Shown one piece after another: positions 53,101-60,819 of a stretch of DNA of 64,000 nucleotides. The notes beneath the pieces are model-generated. The model was not told the DNA's origin, searched no databases, and saw only the letters and a program-made list of their open reading frames with translations. The translations under genes and the position numbers were made by a program. The stretch is taken from contig CBIHNI010000006.1 in assembly GCA_966211455.1 (NCBI GenBank), forward strand, positions 124,001-188,000, read 5' to 3'. Every line of letters starts with the position of its first letter. Within the stretch, counting starts at the first letter, position 1. The DNA is from 21-14-0-10-47-8 sp966211455. GTDB lineage: Bacteria > Bdellovibrionota > Bdellovibrionia > Bdellovibrionales > Bdellovibrionaceae.

Positions 53101-53150
53101 GATACCTCCCTATTGTAATTCTCATCCCGAAAGTTTTGTCTCATCCGCTT

Positions 53151-53183
53151 GTTCGTACCGACACGACAGTGTCTCGTGCGAAC
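53151..53183. promoter_or_regulatory. Imperfect palindrome upstream of Fis-type gene
   Basis: GTTCG...CGAAC (outer) and GACAC-GACA-GTGTC (inner) form a 33-base interrupted inverted repeat, 51 bases before the start at 53100. It suits an operator for a dimeric regulator, perhaps autoregulation. Confidence 0.4.
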
Positions 53184-53359
53184 ACACGGTTTGACTCACT
53201 TTGTACCTATCGGCGAATCAATGTGAGAATAAAGGGCCAAGCAGAAAATATTTTTATCTCAAAGCGGGAATCAATATAGCGAAGCTGAGACACCGACCCT
53301 GGACGATGGATCTGTGCCAATGTCTCAGTCTGGGACGGAAGTTGGAATTGTGTTTACTC

Positions 53360-54085
53360 TTAAAACTCGACCTGAAGCTGCAAGCCTTGATACTGAGCCT
53401 GCAGAATCGGCAGCAGACTCCAGCTCACAGTCTGTTGCGATGAAAGCTCACGGACCGAATAAGACGACGCCCGCCCCATCCACACGCCGATAAAGGCACC
53501 GGCCACCACATCGCTGAACCAATGCATATCATCCGCCAAGCGCGACATCCCGACAATCCCGGCGGCTGCAAACGCCGGCACGCCCACCTTCCATCCGTAG
53601 GAATATGAAAGGGCCGTCGCGGTCGCAAAGGCGTTCGACGCATGACCCGAAGGCATCGAATGATTGTTCGAGCCATTGGGACGCCTTCTTTGCAAAACTG
53701 GCTTTAAGCCATGAGTCACAAGCGCGGTCGAAATCAAAGCGCGCGCATGCGACGCCCCGTTTTCGGGGTCAAAATAAAGCTGTCCCAAGGCGATGATCGG
53801 ACCGATGGCATCTCGAGAAAAATTGTCGCCGGCTTTCGCCAGATCTTTGGACATCATCTGATCACCACGCCACTGATCACGAGCACTGCTATCCAAAGAC
53901 TGTGACCACAAGACAGATCCAAATCCCGCCAACACCAACCTTCGCGAAGTCGGATCAAAAGCCCGCTCGCTTACGGGTTTAATTTGCTCGTCCCAAAAGT
54001 CGGCGCGTGCGGAAACAATCGCAAATTGAATGGCGACCAATAAAACAATCCTAATGACCTGGCAGCTTCCTGTCCTAAAACTCAT
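53360..54085 (-). CDS. PAP2-superfamily phosphatase
   Basis: 241 residues with an N-terminal signal or anchor helix (about 10-27). The three acid-phosphatase motifs are complete: K-x6-R-P (LKPVLQRRRPNG), PSGH (SMPSGHASNAF) and S-R-x5-H-x3-D (SRLADDMHWFSDV). Such enzymes remove phosphate from lipids such as undecaprenyl pyrophosphate, phosphatidic acid or lipid A. The active site would be periplasmic. It converges on no gene directly and faces the 259-base gap before the Fis-type gene. Confidence 0.85.
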   Translation of the reverse strand: MSFRTGSCQVIRIVLLVAIQFAIVSARADFWDEQIKPVSERAFDPTSRRLVLAGFGSVLWSQSLDSSARDQWRGDQMMSKDLAKAGDNFSRDAIGPIIALGQLYFDPENGASHARALISTALVTHGLKPVLQRRRPNGSNNHSMPSGHASNAFATATALSYSYGWKVGVPAFAAAGIVGMSRLADDMHWFSDVVAGAFIGVWMGRASSYSVRELSSQQTVSWSLLPILQAQYQGLQLQVEF

Positions 54086-54171
54086 CCCCTAAGTAGGCCC
54101 AATGGAACGTTATTTGTAAACATCTGAACTCGAAAGCTTCAGTCTAAATACAATTTAACTAAGGAGTGAAA

Positions 54172-54492
54172 ATGAAAAAAGTAATCACAATTTTGAGCCT
54201 TGTGTTGATGTCTTCGACAGTGTTCGCACTGAGTAATTCTGAAATAGAAACGTGCTTCAAATCGTTGCCTGCACAGACCCAGGAGCAATTAAGAACTCGA
54301 GATTTGGAAGCCAAGAAACTAGCTCAATCACTGGTTATCAATCCTAATTTTGGTTCGAGCACAAAAGGGGCGCTTCGTGTTAGGCAAGAAGCCTCTCAGG
54401 CTTCAACTTGTGAAGAGACTATTCAAATCCTGAATTCCCATGTTGAGAAGATGATGAATGCTCTGAAAACTGTTGAAGAATACCTTCGCTAG
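54172..54492 (+). CDS. Small secreted protein of unknown function
   Basis: 106 residues from ATG 54172; AAGGAG lies 5 bases upstream, so this start is preferred to the GTG at 54166. A signal peptide (KKVITILSLVLMSSTVFA) is followed by a helical, charged mature part with two cysteines (TCFKS and STCEETI) that could make one disulfide. The terminator at 54518-54548 closes it. Confidence 0.65.
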   Translation: MKKVITILSLVLMSSTVFALSNSEIETCFKSLPAQTQEQLRTRDLEAKKLAQSLVINPNFGSSTKGALRVRQEASQASTCEETIQILNSHVEKMMNALKTVEEYLR

Positions 54493-54517
54493 TAATCAAA
54501 AACAGTCCAGCACAAAT

Positions 54518-54548
54518 AAAAAAAGCCCAAGGAAACTTGGGCTTTTTT
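54518..54548. terminator. Rho-independent terminator (bidirectional)
   Basis: AAAAGCCCAAG-GAAA-CTTGGGCTTTTTT is a perfect stem with A and T flanks, between two convergent genes. Confidence 0.9.
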
Positions 54549-54572
54549 CGTTTCAAACTGTGCGCGCCGAAA

Positions 54573-55136
54573 TTATCGACGGCCAGATTTGATTTTCAAC
54601 TGAAGTTTTGAAATCAAGTGCACGGCCATTTTTTCTTGCACGCGGCACATTTTCAATTCGTCCTTACGATATGAACGTTGAGACGGAGTCAAAGTCCCCG
54701 TTTCCAATTCCATTTCGTAATCCAGCTTTGAAGAACGGATGCCTTCCAGTTCTTTTGTCTGTTGTTTGAAGAGCTTTGTTACACCCGACAAAGGAGCGAC
54801 TTCGATCCACTCTTCTTTGGCACGGTACCAGCTGACCATACGCAGGAAACGAGCTTTGTTTTTCGCCAAAGTGAACTTTGGGTACTGAGTTTCGTTCAGC
54901 TGCAGGATGTTGTCGATTTCATCCAGATCCAGATCGTCTTCGACTTCTTCGCCGATGACCATTTTTTCGAGCTGCTTGTCCATGTCGCCGCCGCCGCCAA
55001 ACATATCCAGTTTGTCGTCGTCAGAATCCATATCCTCGTCATCGAAATCGTCGTCAGAGTCTTTCGCCGGAGCATGTGTTGGAGTCGTTGAGCTTGGATT
55101 TTCAAATTCGTCCGCTTCGAAGTCGTAGTGAGACAA
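54573..55136 (-). CDS. Acidic-region protein of unknown function
   Basis: 187 residues from TTG 55136, which has GGGGAGGAAG just upstream; a longer frame from 55199 lies before that ribosome site. Residues about 25-50 are almost pure Asp/Glu/Ser (DSDDDFDDEDMDSDDDK), then a Gly patch. The C-terminal 110 residues are charged and helical (YRAKEEWIEVAPLSGVTKLFKQQTKEL). No known family or signal peptide. It could be a nucleic-acid or protein-binding regulatory factor. Confidence 0.65.
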   Translation of the reverse strand: MSHYDFEADEFENPSSTTPTHAPAKDSDDDFDDEDMDSDDDKLDMFGGGGDMDKQLEKMVIGEEVEDDLDLDEIDNILQLNETQYPKFTLAKNKARFLRMVSWYRAKEEWIEVAPLSGVTKLFKQQTKELEGIRSSKLDYEMELETGTLTPSQRSYRKDELKMCRVQEKMAVHLISKLQLKIKSGRR

Positions 55137-55300
55137 TCTTCCTCCCCAGTAAGATATGAATGACCGGGCGAAGGTATACACCAGCTCATCCAATAACACA
55201 ATAGGTCAAATGCGACATAAAGCGTAAGACTTTGGCACATTTGGCGAATTTACAGACTGACAAAAGCCACCATTTCTTCTAAAAAAGAAGTCTTTCGCGT

Positions 55301-55377
55301 GCACCCATAGCTCAATTGGATAGAGTATCTGACTTCGGATCAGAGGGTTTGAGGTTCGAGTCCTCATGGGTGCACCA
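55301..55377 (+). tRNA. tRNA-Arg (anticodon TCG)
   Basis: A complete cloverleaf: acceptor stem GCACCCA/TGGGTGC with CCA encoded, D-loop AGCTCAATTGGATAGAG, anticodon loop CTTCGGA (anticodon TCG, reading CGA), a five-base variable loop and T-loop GGTTCGAGTCC. The CCA end is templated. It sits alone between two convergent protein genes. Confidence 0.96.
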
Positions 55378-55445
55378 ATTTCCTGCAATTCAGACAGTGA
55401 AATCGATACGCTCCTTCAATCAACTCGGCGGCTTGCAGAAACAAA

Positions 55446-56777
55446 TTAAGGATTCACCAGGCGATTTAAAAGATAGAACGGCGTTTCGGTTCGCATCTTG
55501 CCGCTGACACTTCGATCCCGAATAAAGACCAAGACAAGACGCAAACGCTCGAGTCCTTCACGGGGCATGGGTGTGCGTTCGGCGATGTAAAGCATCTGTC
55601 TTATGATTTCGACCTGAGCACCAAATGCCGGATCCTCGGAGCTCCTTAAGCTCGTCTCAACCAAACCTAAGATCTGCAGCCACACCTGTCGCTGCTGGAT
55701 CTCGGGTAAAGGATGCAACATCAAAAGACGACTGAGGAGATCCTGCATGTGCTCGGAACTTGCCAAAAGAGCTGGTCTTTGCAAAAGCATCTCGATCAGT
55801 TCCGGGCCGTGTTTTGGAAACTTGCTTGCATGCAAGGTCAACGCGATCTTTTGAATTTCGCTCGATCGAGATGTCAGCCAGTAAGGAATCCATTCGGTGC
55901 GAATCGAATCTGGAACTTGGCCGGAGATCACATCTATCAATCCCCGAATCAACGCCGAAAGATTGTCGTGATTTAAATTTGCTTTCAAAAGCGTCTGCAG
56001 CAGCACGGGGTCGGCGCTTCGTTCGGCCAAGGTGAATGCCAGTTTGCGAGTGAACGCTGGGTTTTGCATTTCAACCGCTTTGCGAATAAATCTCGCTAGA
56101 TTTTCTGAAGAGCGATGCCATGGCAGCGACAGCTGGGTCAGCAAGTTATGGATTTTAACTTGATCCAATTGCTCGGGCGAAAAGTCGGCCAGATCCTCTT
56201 TTTTGACCCAGCTCTTTTCACCAAGAACCCGAATCTTCATTTCACTTAGGTCGGCATTCAAAGCCTGAAGCTGGCGAATCAATTGCTTGAAAAATGGAGC
56301 TTCGGGCACATAATGACCGCTGCCATTGTTGATAAATTGAATCCGCCCCTCTTTCAGAACCACATCACCAGCCGCCGCCACATGGTCACCGGCCAATACC
56401 GACGAATGATTTTGCAGTCCCCGCCTTTGAAACTTTTCTTGCAAGATATAAATCTGTCCCCGTTTGTCCATCACGTAGATCCAAAGGGTTCCTTTCGGAG
56501 TTGTCAGAGCTTCGCCCGTTGAATCGATCAGCTGGCCTTTCGAGTTCACGGAGACTTTAAAGAGCTCTCGTTCCTGTAGGGTGTAATAAACCACCTCTTC
56601 GGCGACATCATCCCGGTACTTTTCCAGATCCATCTCTTTCACCACAAACAAAGCCTGATCACGATGGGCCTGATGGCAGGCCATTTGGGCCGCACTGGGC
56701 GCCAGATATCCAAAAGTTAGACACGCGGCGAGCACCGCTTGCGCATAGATTTGCTTAAAAAGGCCCTCTGAATGCAT
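55446..56777 (-). CDS. Secreted protein with HSS-LAG/SGHY-type domain
   Basis: 443 residues. It has a signal peptide (QAVLAACLTFGYLAPSA). The N-terminal third has GTLWIYVMDKRGQIYILQ, then HSSVLAGDHVAAAGDVVL and FINNGSGHYVP. This set (membrane-like strand, H-S-S-x-L-A-G, A-A-G-D/E, S-G-H-Y-x-P) recurs in secreted bacterial toxin or effector proteins that I recall but cannot name exactly. The C-terminal 250 residues are HEAT-like helices. The ATG at 56777 lacks a good ribosome site; a longer frame starts at 56828. Its job is unknown. Confidence 0.55.
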   Translation of the reverse strand: MHSEGLFKQIYAQAVLAACLTFGYLAPSAAQMACHQAHRDQALFVVKEMDLEKYRDDVAEEVVYYTLQERELFKVSVNSKGQLIDSTGEALTTPKGTLWIYVMDKRGQIYILQEKFQRRGLQNHSSVLAGDHVAAAGDVVLKEGRIQFINNGSGHYVPEAPFFKQLIRQLQALNADLSEMKIRVLGEKSWVKKEDLADFSPEQLDQVKIHNLLTQLSLPWHRSSENLARFIRKAVEMQNPAFTRKLAFTLAERSADPVLLQTLLKANLNHDNLSALIRGLIDVISGQVPDSIRTEWIPYWLTSRSSEIQKIALTLHASKFPKHGPELIEMLLQRPALLASSEHMQDLLSRLLMLHPLPEIQQRQVWLQILGLVETSLRSSEDPAFGAQVEIIRQMLYIAERTPMPREGLERLRLVLVFIRDRSVSGKMRTETPFYLLNRLVNP

Positions 56778-56905
56778 GGGTGTGAGTACTACAATTTCGG
56801 CGCCACAAGATGGACCCGGCAAGACCAATCCCCAGCTTGCAACCGGTCTGTTGACTCGATTTCACATCAATACATAGAATGAAAATACACCACCCAGGAG
56901 CGCTC

Positions 56906-57559
56906 ATGTTCAGGACTTTTTTGGCCGCCGTATTTTCATTTCTGTTCGTTATCTCCCAGGCAGAGGGCGCCGGCTCCGTTCCGGATTTTAAAGGTCAACT
57001 TCGGGTGTTCGGAGCCTCCTCATCCCCAAACCCTGACGATCTCAACACTGAACTGAAAGCCGAAGGGATCAAGGAAGTTAAAAACGCTCTGAATCTGGGA
57101 CTTGAGATCTCTCAGCTTCTGACGCCTTGGTTTGGGGTTGGCTTGCGCTACACTCAAAAAAATGCGGCCGAGAGATCAAATGCCTACCGTGTTTACGTGA
57201 AACACGAAAGCCTAGCCGGTGTGGCGAGATTTGCGACGACAAAAACGGACATTTTTAAAATGGACCTGTTTTTAGGAGCCGGCCTTGGCGGCGGTTTGGT
57301 TGAAATCACTGGCACCGGCGGACCCCAGAAATGGTCCACCGAACCAGACAAAGGACTTTATATCAATGGTTACGGTCTGGCGGGCGTTGGCTTTGCCTTT
57401 GGATTTAAGTCGTACTTTTTGAATATCGAAGCCGGTTACGAGTACTGTAAAATTCCGGGTATCGATGGCGTCGGAAGCTCGAAAAAAAATATCGAACAGA
57501 TCGACATGTCAGGCCCTTTTGTTGGAATCGGCATCCTCTTCGACAACACCGGAAAATAG
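56906..57559 (+). CDS. Outer-membrane beta-barrel protein
   Basis: 217 residues from ATG 56906 (AGGAG 6 bases upstream). A signal peptide (RTFLAAVFSFLFVISQA-EG) is followed by alternating hydrophobic strands rich in Gly and aromatic residues (NLGLEISQLLTPWFGVGLRY, GYGLAGVGFAFGFKSYFLNIEAGYEY), typical of small eight-stranded barrels. The last strand, FVGIGILFDNTGK, does not end on an aromatic. No specific family was recognised. Confidence 0.7.
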   Translation: MFRTFLAAVFSFLFVISQAEGAGSVPDFKGQLRVFGASSSPNPDDLNTELKAEGIKEVKNALNLGLEISQLLTPWFGVGLRYTQKNAAERSNAYRVYVKHESLAGVARFATTKTDIFKMDLFLGAGLGGGLVEITGTGGPQKWSTEPDKGLYINGYGLAGVGFAFGFKSYFLNIEAGYEYCKIPGIDGVGSSKKNIEQIDMSGPFVGIGILFDNTGK

Positions 57560-57573
57560 CTGAAAGACCGAAG

Positions 57574-59406
57574 CTAAGCGCTCATCTCCGAAGGCTGTGG
57601 CCCTTGCGATGCCTTTCGGCCTTTCACTTCGGTTTGCAGAACCGTGATGACATTCTCGAGCTCTTCGGATTGATCCATCAATAACCGTGCGGATTCGACG
57701 ATCTGCAAGACGCTGAGCTTCGTGCTTTGCGTTCCCTGCTCGAGATGGTTCATCGCTGTCGTCACCTGCGTGATGCCGGTTGCCTGCTCTTCGGCGGACC
57801 GGGCCAAGTCTTGCGAGAGCACGTGCAGATTCTGAATCATACCGATGACTGTCTTGATGATATGGGCCGATTTCTCGGCGCCGACGGTTCCAAGCTTGAC
57901 GCTTTTTTCGTTTTCATGGATCAGGTGCGCGATCTCTTTTGCTGCCCCCGCACTTTTTTGCGCCAGGCTGCGAACGGCGTCGGCGACCACGGCAAATCCG
58001 CGGCCGGATTCGCCCGCACGTGCCGCTTCGACCGAAGCGTTGAGCGCTAGAAGATTGGTTTGAAAGGCGATGTCTTCGATCATCTCGATCACCGAGAAGA
58101 TGTTCTTTGAAGACTGGGAGATCTTTTCCATATATCCCAGCAGATTGCCGATTTCGGTATCGGCTTGCGCCGCCGACGTACTGGCAGACTGAGCCAACTG
58201 GGACGCGGTGAAGGTGCTGTTCTTGCCAACTTCAACCAGACTGTTGATCTCTTCCATCGAGGCCGCCGTTTCTTCGATGGCGGCAACCTGTTTGCTGACG
58301 TCTTCCGAAACCTCGGTCGATTTCTGATTCAGGATCTGGCTGACTTCGATCGAATCCGAAGATGCGGATTTGAGGCGCGTGATCGATGCCAAAATATTTT
58401 TGATGGTTTCGTTCAGCGAGTATCCGACAATGATCGAGAAGAAAATCGCGACCATCAAGGCCAAACCCGCCGTGAACAAGGCGGCCGTACGATGATCGGA
58501 AAGCGTTTTCACGCGAATGGAAATCAATCGGTCCATTTCATTGGTCACAGCCGTCCATGATGAGAACGTTTCCGATAAAAGCTGCGCCCCCGCTTCGCTC
58601 CATTTTTTCTGATCGACTTCTTTGCCTAATGATAAGGCCTCCAGATGTTGAACGAAGTTCGCCACCTTGGCATTGAGAGTTTCCGATGTCTTTTTTAGAT
58701 TGGCATCCAAACCTTCGCTGACACCGTAAAAGTTTTTGTCTTCGTTCATGGTCGTCTGGACGTCGGCCAAAATTCGCGCCAAATCGGACTCTTTCAGCAG
58801 TGCCAGGTACACCGATGCCTTCACCCGCTTTTCCAAAGGGTCATTGCCTTTAAATAAAGCTTCGGTGTCGGCCAAGATCGTGTGCACGCGATCTTGCATT
58901 TGCGGCAAAGCCAAAAGCGAAACGTCCATCAGATAATAACTGTCCAAGTCCGGATCCAGGATCAGATTCGACGTGTCCCCCAACTGGGTGATCGAGGTCT
59001 TAATCGACGCAATCGCAGCGTCCCAGTTTTTCTCGCCGATCGATTTCTGAAGGCTCGCCAGCGATGCGTTTTCGCGTTGACGTGCTTTCAATTCTTCATC
59101 TGAAAATTTGAGATCCGCCCCGACCTGCGCCAAGGTTGATTCGACCGTTTTCAATTTGTCTGCAATTTCTTGATCTAAACTGGCCGAGTTCGCACTGAAA
59201 TCCGGATTCTGCGAAAGTTTTTTCAGCATCACTTTTTCCAGCAGCTGTTCGTACGGGCGTTGCAAAACGACGCCCAAACTTTCTTTCTGACCGAATTCGA
59301 TATTGACGGTTTCCGATTGGTACATAAGATAAGTCAGAACCAAAATCGGGATCGAAAACATCATCGCACTTAAGAGCATGCGAATGCTCAATGGCAGCTT
59401 CTTCAT
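57574..59406 (-). CDS. Methyl-accepting chemotaxis protein
   Basis: 610 residues. TM1 (about 8-28) and TM2 (about 308-330) bound a roughly 280-residue periplasmic helical sensor that binds an unknown ligand. A short linker leads to the signalling domain (about 380-595) with the conserved hairpin tip IEDIAFQTNLLALNASVEAARAGESGRGFAVVA. The C-terminus has no CheR-binding pentapeptide. No che genes are nearby. It probably feeds the cell's chemotaxis array. A small ORF on the same strand and a ribosomal gene lie upstream. Confidence 0.93.
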   Translation of the reverse strand: MKKLPLSIRMLLSAMMFSIPILVLTYLMYQSETVNIEFGQKESLGVVLQRPYEQLLEKVMLKKLSQNPDFSANSASLDQEIADKLKTVESTLAQVGADLKFSDEELKARQRENASLASLQKSIGEKNWDAAIASIKTSITQLGDTSNLILDPDLDSYYLMDVSLLALPQMQDRVHTILADTEALFKGNDPLEKRVKASVYLALLKESDLARILADVQTTMNEDKNFYGVSEGLDANLKKTSETLNAKVANFVQHLEALSLGKEVDQKKWSEAGAQLLSETFSSWTAVTNEMDRLISIRVKTLSDHRTAALFTAGLALMVAIFFSIIVGYSLNETIKNILASITRLKSASSDSIEVSQILNQKSTEVSEDVSKQVAAIEETAASMEEINSLVEVGKNSTFTASQLAQSASTSAAQADTEIGNLLGYMEKISQSSKNIFSVIEMIEDIAFQTNLLALNASVEAARAGESGRGFAVVADAVRSLAQKSAGAAKEIAHLIHENEKSVKLGTVGAEKSAHIIKTVIGMIQNLHVLSQDLARSAEEQATGITQVTTAMNHLEQGTQSTKLSVLQIVESARLLMDQSEELENVITVLQTEVKGRKASQGPQPSEMSA

Positions 59407-59575
59407 GTCGAACTCCTGATAATTTTAAAGAATCACGACATAATTCGGATATTTTTGAGCAAATCTTAACGCTGGCTTTAAAAACTTCGGACCTTCGGCC
59501 TGCCGAATGCGCCAATCGGATCACGACTTAGAAATCGCCACGCAGATCTTTCCGTCTTTCGAGCTGAAACGATCT

Positions 59576-59797
59576 TCAATGCACCAACTCAGACCGCGCT
59601 TCGCTCGGCACGGATGTCATCTCCTCGCAGGCCTCGACAAAGCAAAGAACCTGCGCCAATTGATACTGTAAATCCAAAGCCGCATCCAAAGTCAGCTCTA
59701 GTTCCGAACCAAAGAAGCGCACCCGTATACGGCCGTTACATGCGGGCGAAAGCTCGATATATTCGGCTGAATCGATCACCGGTGGTTTGAAACTCAT
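59576..59797 (-). CDS. Small hypothetical protein
   Basis: 73 residues with AAAGGG 8 bases before the ATG. Beta-strand-like patches (RIRVRFFGSELEL) and a C-terminal helix (LAQVLCFVEACEEM) suggest a compact fold. It lies 18 bases after rpsD on the same strand and may be co-transcribed with it. No known family. Confidence 0.5.
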   Translation of the reverse strand: MSFKPPVIDSAEYIELSPACNGRIRVRFFGSELELTLDAALDLQYQLAQVLCFVEACEEMTSVPSEARSELVH

Positions 59798-59815
59798 ACC
59801 ACAAGCCCTTTCTGA

Positions 59816-60442
59816 TTACAGGGAATAATAGCTAACCAACAGGCCGGCCTCGAAAGTGAACGGAAAATGCCCCTGATTCGGGACATCCTGTACGCGTCCG
59901 ATTTTTCCGTGCGGACCATCTTCCAGCACCAAGAAATCCGGCAGTGGCAATCGCGGTGATGCAATGGATCCTTGATAAACCACATTTTCATAAGCCTTCG
60001 GCTTCAATTCGATGCGATCGCCAACCTTCAGAACAATCGACCCGATGGTTGCAAGCTTCCCATTCACCAAAACTTTTCGATGTGTCACCAACTGCCGAGC
60101 GGCGCGAATGCTGGGAGCAAAACCCAAGCGGAAAACCACGCTGTCCAGTCTCAATTCAAGAAGTCCTGCCAAAGCATCCACCCAATTTCCGTGCGCCATG
60201 CTTTTTGCCTTATTGATAAAACGGGCGAATTGCTTTTCGCGCATATCGTAATTGACGCGCAATTTTTGCTTCTCTTCCAATTGCAACGCGTACTCGGAGA
60301 ACTTGCGGCGCTTGTTTCCGTGCTGGCCTGGGGGATAAGGGCGGCGCTCTAAAGCGCCCGCTTTCCCCAGGCCCGGAAGTTCGGTCATCAATCGGCGTTG
60401 GACTTTAAATCGTTTGGGACTGATACGTTTTTGAGCTTTCAT
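59816..60442 (-). CDS. rpsD: Ribosomal protein S4 (Cys-less form)
   Basis: 208 residues, the usual S4 length. It has N-terminal PYPPGQHGNKRRK, the S4 RNA-binding fold (RLDSVVFRLGFAPSIRAARQLVTHRKVLVNGK) and VGDRIELKPKAYEN. It lacks the four N-terminal cysteines that bind zinc in the C+ form of S4. It stands alone, outside the S13-S11-S4-RpoA operon where S4 usually lies, so it may be a zinc-free second copy. AGGAAAAG precedes the ATG. Confidence 0.9.
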   Translation of the reverse strand: MKAQKRISPKRFKVQRRLMTELPGLGKAGALERRPYPPGQHGNKRRKFSEYALQLEEKQKLRVNYDMREKQFARFINKAKSMAHGNWVDALAGLLELRLDSVVFRLGFAPSIRAARQLVTHRKVLVNGKLATIGSIVLKVGDRIELKPKAYENVVYQGSIASPRLPLPDFLVLEDGPHGKIGRVQDVPNQGHFPFTFEAGLLVSYYSL

Positions 60443-60519
60443 CTTTTCCTACATCCTTATCAGTGTTTGGCCCGAGAAGAATTAGCAGAATTGACGGTCG
60501 TCTCCAAATACCATCAGGA

Positions 60520-60627
60520 TTTGAGACCATGGTGAAAAGAAAGCGAACGCTGATTGATTACGAAATGAGAATGCATAAAACGCAGGTTCTCATTTTAAAA
60601 CTTGGATGCATTTTATTTGGTCTCAAA
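60520..60627. repeat. Nested inverted repeats
   Basis: TTTGAGACCA (60520-60529) and TGGTCTCAAA (60618-60627) enclose AAATGAGAA (60563-60571) and TTCTCATTT (60587-60595). This could fold into a two-tier hairpin. The region between rpsD and the small membrane peptide also holds a short open frame (60529-60660) that lacks a ribosome site. Confidence 0.45.
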
Positions 60628-60701
60628 AAGGAGCACGAAATAATCTTAAGCAAACTTTAAAATTCACCGAATAGACTAATGTCATAACGAAGGATGTCTC
60701 A

Positions 60702-60797
60702 ATGAATCCAGCTAAGAGCGAACAAATTCTGATTGCGTTCTTATACGCCGGGGCAACGGCCGCTTTCTTTGGCGGTTTTATCACGGGTATCTTTTAA
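60702..60797 (+). CDS. 31-residue predicted membrane peptide
   Basis: ATG 60702 to TAA 60797 encodes MNPAKSEQILIAFLYAGATA and eleven more residues ending AFFGGFITGIF. Almost the whole chain is one TM helix with small residues, and a short charged head lies on the cytoplasmic side. AAGGA is placed 7 bases before the ATG. It is too short for most gene finders. Function is unknown; a toxin-like or stress peptide is one option. It faces the convergent subtilase gene. Confidence 0.45.
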   Translation: MNPAKSEQILIAFLYAGATAAFFGGFITGIF

Positions 60798-60818
60798 TCC
60801 GGCGATAGATGCCGGATT
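60796..60818. terminator. Possible two-way terminator hairpin
   Basis: AATCCGGC (60796-60803) pairs with GCCGGATT (60811-60818) around a GATAGAT loop. It overlaps the small peptide's stop and ends 2 bases before the subtilase stop. T/A tracts are short. Confidence 0.5.
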
Positions 60819-60819
60819 C

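Noticed and set aside
60463..60660. A short plus-strand frame ending at 60660
   Set aside because: The start has no ribosome site and the frame overlaps nested inverted repeats. The 31-residue frame at 60702 is better supported.
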